Assembly: GCA_941918925.1 (NCBI GenBank)
Contig: OW799236.1
Coordinates: 120,415,062 to 120,479,061 of the forward strand
DNA: 64,000 nucleotides
Reading direction: 5' to 3'
Source: Phyto melanocephala
Lineage: Eukaryota > Arthropoda > Insecta > Diptera > Rhinophoridae
Position 1 is the stretch's first letter, and each line of letters begins with the position of its first letter. The position numbers were made by a program, and so were the translations under genes. The notes under the pieces were generated by a model. It was not told the DNA's origin and did not search any database. It saw only the letters and a list, made by a program, of their open reading frames with translations. Of this stretch, positions 35,306 to 45,972 are shown piece by piece.

Positions 35306-37891
35306 ACCATAAAAATATCTACCAGATTATAATAAAACAAAGTTTATTGCAACAATATCTCTGTCCTGTATTATTATTTTAAGTGTACACGCGGCTAAAA
35401 AAACTATAGTTATAAAATTTTATGTATTGGTTTTTAAAATAATATATAGAAAATTTGGCTAAAATCTTAATAAGACCTTGTCTTGTAGTTTAGATGGGTG
35501 AGAAAAGAAAAGGACTTGAAGAAAAGGACTAAAAACCTTTTTTGCAATAAATGAGCTTTTAATTGCATAATTTTCTATAATAAATTAGTTACGAATAAAA
35601 CATAAAAAAATAAGTAATTCATTACAAAACCGATAATTAATTTTTAGCAACTTCCTGTTGTTTTAAGTGGAATTACCGAATACACATAATGTGTCTAAAA
35701 AGGCTGTGTTGAGTCTCGCCTAAAATAAGGAGAGGGATAATTATAAGGATTGAGTTGGACATGACATAAAGCCTCTTTATGTTGCCATGTTTCACGCATT
35801 TTTACTATTAAAAATTCTGAGAATCTAACACTCTAACATTATTCCTCTACATTCATCAAATTCTTAAACTAGTCTTGTGATTAAGCCACAGCAATAAAAC
35901 TTGCAGTAACTCATAATTCTATTAATTAATTAACATAAATATTTTTTTAATTTATTAAAGTTTATCTTAAAAAAGGTGAAACTGTTAACTTTTTCAGGCA
36001 TATATTTTAACTGCAATATGTTTTGGTTTGACATTTTCAATATATTTGAATTTTTGTGTGAGCTTTGAAATCTCTAACCCAGTGCATACTAACACGATCG
36101 CTGTTTTGAAATTTTTATTAGAGCATTTACATTACGAGAATAGAAAGTTTTAAAAATTGAATAAAAATAATTTCTACATTTTATTGAAGGCTTTGGGAAC
36201 ATACGCTGTAGATAATGGAGCCATAATAAATAAACTATTTCTATTTACTGAGGATTAATATTGTTTCACAGTTGTTTTATATTCTTTTAATCTTCTTCTT
36301 AGTTCCTATCTTGTTTTATATTATTTTAATCTTCTTCTTATTTCCCTTCTATATACAGTTCGACTATTTTTGATTATTTTATATTAAGCGTTATTTCGCT
36401 TAATCTCAAAGTGTACGAGCTATAAAATATTTGTTTTAATTTGTTGTTTTTAATTAGATTTTTTTATGTTTATTGTGGTATTACGTTTTATTTCTTAAGA
36501 CGCGGAAGAAATTAAAATACCGACAGCAAAAAAAAACATTTAAATTAAACGATTGACAAACATACAGAATTTTATTTATTTTTTTTTTTTGTTTCTACCC
36601 AGCCGAAACTAGATAATGACTTTTATTACTTAACAAGTTTCATTTCAGAATACAATTTCATTCAGGCAGCTTTTAATAATTCTCAATTCGTTTATCTTAT
36701 TTCAATTATAAGTCATAATGTTTTGAAAACATCGTTGAAAAAGCTCATAAGCAAACTGATGTCTTTTATATTATCACTAAATTTGTAATTTTAAACAAAC
36801 GAATTGCAGAACAAACAAACCAAATTTGCATCCACAACAAAATTTAATGCCTTTTTAAAGTCCACAGTAATAACGAGTTACTAAGGTCATTCAAATCAAG
36901 TACTAGTTTATTACTATAAAGATAATTACTTATTTAAAACCCTATTTGTAAGCAATAGTGATACGTTCTTACCTCCAATGACATGGGCATGTTAAAACAA
37001 TGAGCTAAGATGCCAAACTCTATCTAGTGAAAAAGTGCTTTTCAGTACTTTCAAACTGTTATTTTGTATTAGATTTTGCTTTCAAAACTATGTCGTTTGG
37101 TGATGTTGTTGGAGGGATTTACGAAAAAAATTGTTTTTTGCTTAACCTACATAAATCAATTAATATTAAGGTTTTATAAAAAATTCAGACAAATATAAAT
37201 GTAAAATAACGCACAGGACATTGTTCAGATGATATACAAGAACTTCCTGCACTATAGTCCGTTATAATTTATTTCTTGATCTCTGGTGTATTAGGGGAGC
37301 AATAAGTGTCCTAGCAAATTATAGTGAAGAGATTTGGTGATCAATTGTGTCTATGAGACATGTGTCATGTGTAATTTATGTTGTATTTTTTTTTACTTAT
37401 AAAATATAAGATAATTAAATTTTTTTTAGTGTTTTTTTAGTCACTACAAAACATATGTTACATAAAAGTCAGGAAGTGTAATTACGATATACCAAATATT
37501 TTTAAATTAAACATAAAAATGTGTGTCAGAGACACATGTTGGTAAGATTATGGCTAAAACGAAGCAGCTGCTGATCGTATCAAATAGTCGTAGGTGAACA
37601 AAACTAATAACCCAGAGTAAAGATACAGTCATAAAACAAACATATAAATGAATTTTACCCCTTATATAATATGTCCTATGATAATCCAGCAGTTTTAAAC
37701 ACAGAGAAGTACCTATAGTTATTGACTTTAAATTGAAACTATCGCCTTTTTCAGGTTGTGATCAAAGTAACATTTGTAACAACCTTAAACTTTTATCGAA
37801 AGTTAGCAAATAGGGTTACAAATTCTACACTTAATATAAATAATAAATTTTTACTTTTTATTCACATCTAATTTAACACTTTTTTACTTAC
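35306..37891. other. AT-rich DNA, putative first intron
   Basis: No gene or transposon recognised. A 39-bp tandem duplication occurs at 36,272-36,349. It lies just downstream, in minus-strand sense, of the predicted exon-1 donor. Confidence 0.45.
36272..36349. repeat. 39-bp tandem duplication
   Basis: TTGTTTTATATTCTTTTAAT at 36,272 and TTGTTTTATATTATTTTAAT at 36,311, each followed by CTTCTTCTTA. Confidence 0.85.
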
Positions 37892-39131
37892 CATAATTAA
37901 TCACTTTACTGATGGTGCTACAAAAGTCATTAGCCATTAATTATAGTTTTTACAGCATATTCGAGTTTTTTTATTGGTTTCAATAGAACAAAAAAATATA
38001 ATTTTCACAAAAACCGCAGAGAAAAAAATTTGAATTTGCTACCAGCTACAACCATTAATACAAAACCAAATTAACACTTGGTTACAGTTGTTAAACGCAA
38101 ATAACAAATGAGAGTAGAAAAAGCAAAAAAAAAACTGGGAAATGGAATTAAAAAAAAATTACTAGATCTTAGCTTACGGCTTTTTTAAGTTTGCAAACTA
38201 TATATTGTTTTCAAAAATTTATTTTTTTTAAATTATTAATAAATTTTTATAATTTATAAAAAGAGGTGTCACTTTTGGCAGCACTTTTTTCGTTTTTTTT
38301 TACAATATTGTGTTTTTATTTGTGTTGATGGCTTTTGTAATTTATTGTTTTCTTAATTTTAGAATTTAATTTTGTTGTTCTACTTATGCCTAAGACATTA
38401 TTTTTTTTTTTTCATAAAATTTATTTACGGGAATTTATTTGAGAATTGACTTAAGTAGAGTTGTCGTCGTACTTTGCTGTTGTTGTTTTAGGTTTTATTA
38501 TTCCAATTATGTTATTTTAGGTTTTGTTATTGTTATTGTTAACATTTAAGTTTGATTGCCTGCTGCGGTGGTTGAGGAAGTGTTTTTTTTTTCTGTTATT
38601 TTTTATGTGTACAATAACAAATTATAAGTTGTCACGCACTTAACGGTAGCTTGATTCATAATTTATACATTTAAATTTGTCAAAATTTATTAAAAGCCAT
38701 AGAAGCCATAAACCAAAACACATCAAGCAGAACTTATGCGGCAAAGTTCACACACACTCATCTATACCTCTAAACGAAAGCACACACTTCTGTTAAGGAT
38801 ATCCGCAAGAAGGCAATGGTAAGAGGGGATAATCACATTCAAGCTCTTAAAGCCATCAATAATATTTATGCTAAAAAAAACACAGCTGATTTTTTAAGTT
38901 TTCTATTTTTTTATTGTATTCAATAATTCATTAAAATTTTATTTGAATTTACTTCCCCTCAAATTCAACTTGTTTGTATTATTTTCATGCTTAAGCATTA
39001 GTTGGACTTTTTACTTTTTCTTTTTTTAACAACTTTTTCTCAAATTTTTTTTTTCATGTATTTTTCTGTAACATACGTTCCGTTTTATTTTTAGCTTAAC
39101 AACCGTACGGCCCGAATATCGTTAAACGACT
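37892..39131 (-). other. predicted non-coding first exon
   Basis: From the Inr at 39,131 the minus strand is A-rich with CAACAACAGCAAAG and GTACGACGACAACTC, like long fly 5' leaders. It holds only short open frames. It ends at TTAATTATG|GTAAGTAA, where the last exon base is 37,892, a strong donor. Other possible donors exist (for example GCC|GTAAGC near 38,175), so the 3' limit is uncertain. It would splice to the acceptor at 16,512 across about 21.4 kb. Confidence 0.3.
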
Positions 39132-39133
39132 GA
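39098..39133 (-). promoter_or_regulatory. Inr + MTE-like + DPE core promoter (TATA-less)
   Basis: The minus strand reads TCAGTC with A+1 at 39,131, a perfect fly initiator. At +28 to +32 (39,104-39,100) it reads GGTTG, matching the DPE consensus RGWYV at exactly the required spacing. Positions +18 to +27 read CGGGCCGTAC, agreeing with 8 of 10 positions of the MTE consensus, and +30 to +33 TTGT fits the second Bridge half. No TATA box lies near -30. GAGAG occurs just upstream at about -17. Confidence 0.5.
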
Positions 39134-39310
39134 AAAGCTTTTTGCTCTCTAAAAATTCACCTGGTTTTCGTAGAGCTCATGCAAAAACGCACGCATACGA
39201 CAACGTAGTCACAGACAATGCGAATCCTTACGAATTTAGTGTGCAACAAACTCTAATGTTTTATTTTACTTATAACGCTTATAACGTTAAAATTTCTCAA
39301 TCTTGACTAC

Positions 39311-39340
39311 TACTCTCTGTCTTAATAACACTTTCTCTCT
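39311..39340 (-). promoter_or_regulatory. two GAGAG motifs upstream of the predicted promoter
   Basis: On the minus strand, AAAGAGAGAAAG and ACAGAGAGTAG lie about 180-210 bp upstream of the Inr. GAGA-factor sites commonly accompany TATA-less DPE promoters in flies. Their role here is inference. Confidence 0.35.
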
Positions 39341-40530
39341 TTAGTGCATACTTTCGTGTTTCTCACTCGGTGCTTATGACTGATATTATTATTATATTGC
39401 GTAGGTCATATCCTTATTACTTTCAACAGTAGTATGTTTGACATTTGTGTTATCTAAAGTTTTTGTTTATCTCCAGAGACAAAAGCTTTCAATGTTTTTT
39501 GCTCTTTTCCCCTACGTAAGTATTTTTTGCCCTAGTCCTTTTATTATTTTAACATACTTTATGGTTTGACAAGGTACTCAGCGTGTAGGTTGTTCCTCTA
39601 GTGGTTACGAAAACAAATGAAGAACAACTTAAATAAGATATTGTAAAACTTAAACAAATATAGAAACCATCAAAAATAAATAAAACAGTTAAATGTAAAG
39701 ACTAACTTATTATGTCAAGTTCAAATAAAACTAATATGCAATTAAATAAAATGATTTTTGTGACCTTATCAGTTTGGCATTTGATAAGGAAAAAAATTGC
39801 ATTATTAAAATATTTCGATATATGTAATAAGTTATGATGAATTTTTTTAATGTATATTATAAGTTTTGCCCGATAAACACAATTTAAAAATAAATATTTT
39901 TTTTAATTGTTAATAAAAATAATTATTTACTCTAAATTTCTTTAATTTTCAATTATTACATCAAAATATTTATTTTTAAACAAAATTAAAAATACTAGAT
40001 TATTTAAGCTAAATCATGCCGATATTTTGTTGTAAAACAAAAATGTATTTACAACCTTTTCTGTTATTTTATCTCCTTTGAGTATACCCCTTAATACTAG
40101 GAAATTTTTTTGCATTATAACTGTTATACTCGCGTCTTAAGAGTAAATATCTTCTTCTCTTTTGTTTATTACCATTAAAAAATATTTGTGTTATTATTTC
40201 TCTTTAAGAGAACTATATTTATGTTGAGCACATTTTTAAACTTACCGTTATTGTTTAAGCATTATTACTTCGAAATGTTATCGTTATACATATACTTTTT
40301 TTTAAATATTCAGTTGTTAATGTTACTTCTATATATCGTTTAAGAAGTAATATTACTTTGTGTAGGCATGTTATTTTTAGATAGATGTACACAGGCAGAC
40401 ATTTGATCATGTTATATGAATATTTTATTTGTAGAAATTTGTAAATCAAATAAGACTTAAATCAACAAAAAAGGAATTTTATTGTAAATTTAATTAAATT
40501 AAAATAGATAAGAATTTGTGTTCTATTTGA
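39341..40530. other. AT-rich DNA upstream of the predicted promoter
   Basis: 39,140-39,420 is less AT-rich than average, as fits a promoter-proximal region. Beyond that no gene or transposon is recognisable. Confidence 0.4.
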
Positions 40531-40616
40531 GCAACAAGCACAACAAGCCCGTTTAGGCATGAGTATGCCTGTCACAAGTTTGGAATTTTAATGCCCATTT
40601 TTAGAACCCAACCTAA
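40531..40616 (+). mobile_element. diverged non-LTR 3' end
   Basis: CAACAAGCCCGTTTAGGCAT, CCTGTCACAAGTTTGG and CCCAACCTAAG align with the ends at 1,486 and 19,858 but with many substitutions, so it is an older insertion. No target duplication is visible. Confidence 0.55.
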
Positions 40617-40672
40617 GAATATGTGTGGAATGGCAAATCGAGCAACAGATTTAATCAAGCTCTTGTAAAACA

Positions 40673-40946
40673 TCCTACTAATATAATAAATGTCAATATT
40701 TGTATGTTTGGATGTTTGGATATTTTTTACTCAACCACAATGAAATTCGGCACATAGTCAGATAACAACCCAGATTAACACAAAGGCTACTTTTTATCAC
40801 GATAATAACGCAAAGTCGTTGGCAAACTCATCATCACACATCCTAAATGGGTTGTTTGTGTTGTAAAAATTTTTATTTTTGTTGTTAATACTAATTCTAC
40901 CTTTTATCCCGATAACTACGCAGACGAAGTCGCGGGCACAAGCTAG
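40673..40946 (+). mobile_element. 274-bp non-autonomous Helitron
   Basis: Starts TCCTACTAATATAATAAATG after an A and ends GGGCACAAGCTAG before a T, exactly the 5'-A|TC...CTAG|T-3' pattern. A short hairpin (CGCAGACGAAGTCGCG, with one bulged A) lies about 12 bp upstream of CTAG. The ACGAAGTCGCGGGC...GCTAGT ending is widespread among insect Helitrons. It encodes no Rep/helicase. It is distinct from the Helentron-like family elsewhere in the window. Confidence 0.8.
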
Positions 40947-41091
40947 TATTTAATAAAATGAAAATTATATCGTCTTCGTATTGAAAAAATATTAAAAAAA
41001 ATATTTTTTCGCCCTTTTTAAAAATAGTTTTTTCAATTTGTAATTGTTTTGAATTTGTTTTTTGTTTAATAAAATTTGTATACATATTTAC

Positions 41092-41124
41092 CCTGAAGAA
41101 GCTACCCGTTGTTTGGTAGCGAAA
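41092..41124 (+). other. hairpin motif CTGAAGA / GCTACC...GGTAGC / GAAA
   Basis: CTGAAGA is followed by an A, a perfect 6-bp stem (GCTACC, GGTAGC) with an 8-nt loop, then GAAA. The order resembles the catalytic core and stem II of hammerhead ribozymes, but the extra A before the stem and the lack of evident stems I and III leave it unproven. Confidence 0.3.
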
Positions 41125-42170
41125 TATTGATTTCTAAATAGTAAATAATTTTTTATGAAAAAACAAAAAAGTGATCTCAAGCTAAAATAAAAATCAAATA
41201 TTAAAATAAAATTTTTAAAAATTTTAATTACATAAAATAAACCCTCTGAGTTAGTGTAAAATGATATGTGAACAAGGTGGGCCAGTTTGAATTGAGTTAT
41301 TTGAAATATTTACAACTTTTTTCACTAGTTAAGCCTTTAAGTTGATGTTTTCTTTAAATAATAAAGTAAGAATTTTTTCAAGGCTAAGTGATAAAGTTTA
41401 CATCCTCAATATTATAATTATTATTATTTATTAATAGATTTTTGTATGTACATATTTAATTCATTTACAATATGTTGTAAGCCAGATTGACACAATTCTA
41501 GGAAAGTAAATTTTATTTAAAAAATATTGATTTTACATAATTTTTAATTTTACATCCTCAATATTGCCTTTGTTTTCGTGTTGGAAATAAGTTGCTTCTT
41601 TCAAGAAATTTTTAATAACTTGTGGATAAAATGTTTCTAATTTTTGCAAAAATATTCAGTTTTACTTCCTGAACTTTGTATAGTTTGTCAATGTTAAATC
41701 GTTAAAGATAAATAAAAAAAAAATATTGCTAACGTCATATCTGGTATAATGAAGTGGCCACAGAACATCTTAATTTTCTTAACGGTTATTCAGTAAATAA
41801 AAAGTTTCTGTAAAATTTCATTTATCTCTTTAGCGGTATAAGCTGTGGATTCCATATTTCCAGAACCATACCAGTTAAAGACGTTTAGATTTTTGAAGCA
41901 CTATCTCCATTAAAATGTTTCCGAATTTTGTAAGCAGTGCAGATTTCGTTACCTTATTCTACTGCATCCATTGAAATTCCAAAATTGTTTGCATACTTAA
42001 ATGAAGCAAATTATGTCTTCCGTATTGCCTATTAATTTAGCAATAATAATAATAAATCTCCTTTATTTATTTCAGTAGTAATTTTTTTATATTTTTCCCT
42101 TATTTGCAGCTACCTTTTTAAGCAGTGTTAAAAAAAATTTATGACTTAGCTATTCTTGGGGAAATGCACC
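41125..42170. other. AT-rich DNA without a recognised gene
   Basis: No coding motif. TTTACATCCTCAATATT occurs twice (near 41,397 and 41,550). Confidence 0.45.
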
Positions 42171-42233
42171 GGTGCACTAGTGGGGTGCCCCGGTGAACTA
42201 GTGGGGTGCCCCGGAAGACTAGTGAGGTACCCC
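42171..42233 (+). repeat. 21-bp tandem repeat, three units
   Basis: Units at 42,171, 42,192 and 42,213 follow GGTGAACTAGTGGGGTGCCC plus C, with a few substitutions. A fourth, partial unit at 42,234 runs into the tRNA-like sequence. Much GC-richer than the neighbourhood. Confidence 0.9.
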
Positions 42234-42297
42234 GGTGAACTAATCAGTAGTGTACTGGTCTGCTAGTCTGGGGACTGCAGGTTCGATTCCCGACTCT
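42234..42297 (+). other. tRNA-like sequence / possible SINE head
   Basis: CTGGTCTGCTAGTC followed by GCAGGTTCGATTCCCGACTC contains a perfect RNA polymerase III B-box (GGTTCGATTCC) at 42,280. Upstream is an anticodon-arm-like CTGCTAG resembling tRNA-Ser(GCU). No complete acceptor stem forms, so it is a tRNA-derived relic or SINE head, not a functional tRNA. Confidence 0.5.
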
Positions 42298-42986
42298 TTA
42301 CTTGTCTGCTTCTCCATCTCTTATTTCCTTAATATTTATTCTATTCTATTCAGGTATCACACAACAGCTGCCTGTTCCACCTACCTTTCTAGCTGTTCTT
42401 GTTAGAATTAAAACTGATGCTTATTAATTGCAACAAAGAGATCTGCGAAGTGTACTATCGCATAAAATACACATGCCTACTAAATGCGTTCTGGAAAGCT
42501 AGTAAGCATTAAGTTGGCGATTTAAAAAGCGTTATTTGTTATTTGACATGAAATTTTAAAGTGAAAACACGTTTATATGCAATCCAAAAACAGGATTTAA
42601 ATTGTATATTTTAACCCTTTGACGACGAAGAATCTTCGTCTAGAGATTTTTAAAATTTTATTGCGGATTCTTTCTCGGAAACTCTACATTTCTTGACTAA
42701 ACTTTTGTAAAAATTTAAAAATTGTTACTCCTTTTACGAGAAAAATCATGGGACATATGTGTCCCATTCGTCGACAAAGGTAAAAATTTGGGAACAAATT
42801 CATTGAACATATAAAAGCATTTTGTCGTTGCAAATGGTAAACATGTTAACGTATGGACTAGAGTATTGCTTTATTTGAATTGCACTACTTTAGTGCGTAA
42901 TTTCTGCATAAATTAATGTTTTCAGTTGCACTTTGAAAACATGTTTTCCATTTAATTATTGTTAACCATATAAGTTATTTTTAAAA

Positions 42987-43730
42987 ATGAGCAAATTGCG
43001 TCGATTTTATAAAATTGTACAGCTTTTAAATTTATCAAATAGTGAAGATGAAGAAAATGCGTTGGAGTTGAATACCGAGGATAGAGGTGTTTTGGATAAT
43101 TTCACTGATTTAGCTATCGGAGCCGAATTGAAAATCGCAGATATTCTCCAGACCCAAAAACCTTCAAAGAGCAAAAATTCTAAGACTGATGCGCCAATCG
43201 CAAAAGGGGTTATCAAAACTGAAGATATTCTGCAGACCCAAAAACCTCCAATGAGCAAAAATTCTAAGATTGATGCGCCAATGGTTTAAAGTTCACTGGA
43301 AAAAACCGAATCAATATTATGTTTCGCCGTCTTGTATCGACCCTGATTACACATATGGAAAGGTTTTAAAACCAAAAGTAAACGCTTATGAGCAAGTCTC
43401 GTTTGTTTAAAAAGTTTGCAATATAGTTTGTGAGTTCGACACACCAGTACAGTATATAATTCACCAACAAAAATTTATTGCGAGCAGAAATGTATAATAT
43501 TTTCTATATTACCTGAAATAAGATTGTACTGGTCTACGATTGAAATATATTCAGTACCGTTTATTTCGAATGTTATAACTCGGGACCGTTTCGAAAAAAT
43601 TCTTTCCTCGCAGTTGGCTACACAGTTAGTAGACGGCTTTTGTTGTCGAAAAGTTGGTATTATCTCGACACCACGAGGATCCTTTACACGGTAAAGACCG
43701 CGGGCATTGTCAAATTTAGCTAGACATTAT
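42987..43730 (+). pseudogene. piggyBac-like transposase, N-terminal part
   Basis: The ATG at 42,987 opens 100 codons (MSKLRRFYKIVQLLNLSNSE...). They include an exact 84-bp-spaced duplication in which ILQTQKP...SKNSK.DAP appears twice. A frameshift near 43,289 leads to HWKKPNQYYVSPSCIDPDYT and LKPKVNAYEQVSF. A further segment, RLYWSTIEIYSVPFIS then NVITRDRFEKIL, matches the piggyBac transposase core just before the first catalytic region (family DDE_Tnp_1_7). Stops and shifts make it inactive. Confidence 0.8.
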
Positions 43731-44099
43731 CGGCCTTATTCATAACAAAAACTTGGCATAAAGTTAGCATAACACACATGCCAAACTCTGACTAACGATT
43801 TGCTAAACTCTTGTAAACGAGCGGCCAAATGCTTGCCAACTTGTAAAAAACAGCTGTTCTGTGTTGTTGTTTTATATTACCAATATTTTTTTTACCCACC
43901 TATTCATCCTGCAATTTTGAGGAGTATCATGCAATTTCAGAGTTGATATATAAAAAGTTGGCAGACGAATAAAAGTTTCTTACGAATAAACTCTGTGCCA
44001 ACGAGCTGCCAAGCTTAATCCGCATTCTAGTTAGCAGCTTGTTGTACGTAGTGTATAAACTGTGGCTAACTTTTTGTTTGAATAAGGCCGTGTGAATAA
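43731..44099. mobile_element. ~369-bp MITE inside piggyBac remnant
   Basis: CGGCCTTATTCATAACAAAA at the left is mirrored by TTTTGTTTGAATAAGGCCG at the right. Internal copies of TTGGCA/TGCCAA and AAGTTAGC recur in both halves. No coding. It sits exactly where the piggyBac core is missing. No other copy noticed in the window. Confidence 0.75.
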
Positions 44100-44110
44100 A
44101 AGGAGAAGTC

Positions 44111-44278
44111 AGGAAGCGATGTGTTGTTTGCACAAAGAACGGAATCGAAAGCCGAACAAACACAATTTGTTTTGCATGCAAAAAGCCAATGTACGTTACT
44201 AAGTACAGGAATTTTTTTAAATCTCAAACTGAGTTTAATTTGGGTTCTCCTTATATGAACCATTTAAAAGATAATTAA
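44111..44278 (+). pseudogene. piggyBac-like transposase C-terminal cysteine-rich end
   Basis: RKRCVVCTKNGIESRTNTIC then FACKKPMYVTKYRNFF, ending at TAA 44,276-44,278. The spaced CxxC pairs are the zinc-binding C-terminal domain of piggyBac transposases, which reads transposon-end DNA. It is the best-preserved part of the protein. Confidence 0.8.
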
Positions 44279-45261
44279 AAATTTTAATTAACTAATAATT
44301 TTAAATTAAATTTTTAGTTTTGTTTTGTTTTTTTACTAAATTGATTGCTCCTTCTTTGTTTTTCAGTTATAAAATATTAAATAAAATAAAAAGAATGCAT
44401 TACAAAAATTCCTTTAACGACGAATGGGACACATATGTCCCATTACATTTTTAGTCCTCCCGATAAAAGTATAGAACCGATACAGCATTAGTTATTCAAT
44501 TAACTTACATAAGGAATTAATATATCTAACTCCAAAAGTTTATCCAAGAGTATTAATTAGAATCCGAGATATTAAAAAACTAAATTTTCGAAAAAACAAA
44601 ATGCAAATTTTTGACTTTAAGACATCCTAAACACAACTGTAGCAAGTAAAACTTAAGTTTAACATGGATACCAAAAGATGCTTTTGTTTTTTGTCAAACA
44701 AGACCGATTAAGTCAAAATAAATTATAAAATGTGGTAGTAATGATGAAAAAACCAAATGGGACATGTGTGTCCCATTCGTCGTTAAAGGGTTAATCTGTT
44801 ATATATTTATCCATTGTTCTCTTACTAAGAAGCATGTTTGTACACTCAGAAAACAGAAAATCACATTCATTGCCAATCGAATGGTTCAGTTTCTGCAATC
44901 GAACTTTTAATTTGTGATTATAAAATTTATATTGCAAAAATCATAGTTTATTAATGCTGACTACATATTTATATTCCGAAACAAAATTCTGTAGACATAA
45001 CCGCAAAATTCTACCATCACAACTAAACTATGCGATTGGCAACAATTGCGGTACTCACAACCGATACTGTTTTCTCTGTGTATGTGTTTATTTTATCTAG
45101 ATATCTTTGAAATTGATTTGTTTTGAGTTTGATCAAAATGAGTGACAAAAAAGAAGATCTTGCTAAAATTGTTCCAAATAAAAAAAAAATCAAATTCATT
45201 AATACATTCCCAAAGAATTAAAAGTTTGCCATTAAATCGTTTCTGTTCTTCTTAACCAGTT

Positions 45262-45972
45262 CACGCAAAGAAAAAATATGGTTGTGGTATCCATAATCGA
45301 AGAGCAACATACTATAATTAAATTGTATGATTATGTTTAAAATAATAATGGTTACCAGTTATCATTATTATGTTTAATTAAAGTATCATTAAATAATCAT
45401 ATATATGGCTACAATTGAAATCGACAATCTTTGCTTTGTTACGGCAAATTATTGTCTTTTGCTGTAACATACACATATTCATTGTACTTACCAATTTAAT
45501 TGCAATTTTTTACCAATATTTTTTTACATTTTCTCGTTTATTTTTAAATTTATTTTAATTTTTCAAAATTTTTGTTCCTTTTTTTTGACATCTCAAACTT
45601 TTAAAATAATAAAAATTTATTCAGCAAGAAGAAGAACAATTGAAATCAAATTATTATTAAAAAAAATCATAGCTTGATTATTTTGTAATCATACTGTTGT
45701 GTCACCTATTATTTAATGGTTATTAGTAATTTTTAATGCTTTTGAATATAATGTTATTTTTGTCAAATTAATTTTTTGATAACCATTATGAAATTTTTAC
45801 GAAAAATAAACATTAAATGATACAATTCAAACAAATGCTTGACTATCGTGACAAAATATATGATGAAATGAAACAAATATTACTATTAATTGTTTTCGAC
45901 AACCAAATATTGTTTTAGAAAAAATAATATGACCGTCGTGATCATGTCGTAACCATGGTTTTTCTTTGCGTG
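45262..45972. mobile_element. 711-bp TIR element, unclassified
   Basis: CACGCAAAGAAAAAATATGG at 45,262 is mirrored by CCATGGTTTTTCTTTGCGTG ending at 45,972. The interior is AT-rich without coding. A right-half copy is at 33,330-33,550. The target duplication is not clear. Confidence 0.6.

Larger units (their letters stand above)
42615..44790 (+). mobile_element. piggyBac-like transposon, internally deleted
   Basis: TTAA (42,611-42,614) precedes CCCTTTGACGACGAA, and TTCGTCGTTAAAGGG precedes TTAA (44,791-44,794). The 15-bp ends differ at one position. The palindrome TGGGACAYATGTGTCCCA occurs near 42,750 and 44,430, and a one-base variant in the right terminal repeat at about 44,758. Transposase pieces lie at 42,987-43,730 and 44,111-44,278. 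The central part with the catalytic aspartates is gone, and a MITE occupies 43,731-44,099. Non-autonomous. Confidence 0.88.

Noticed and set aside
42234..42310. Functional tRNA-Ser gene
   Set aside because: The B-box is perfect, but no closing acceptor stem or clean D-arm can be formed.
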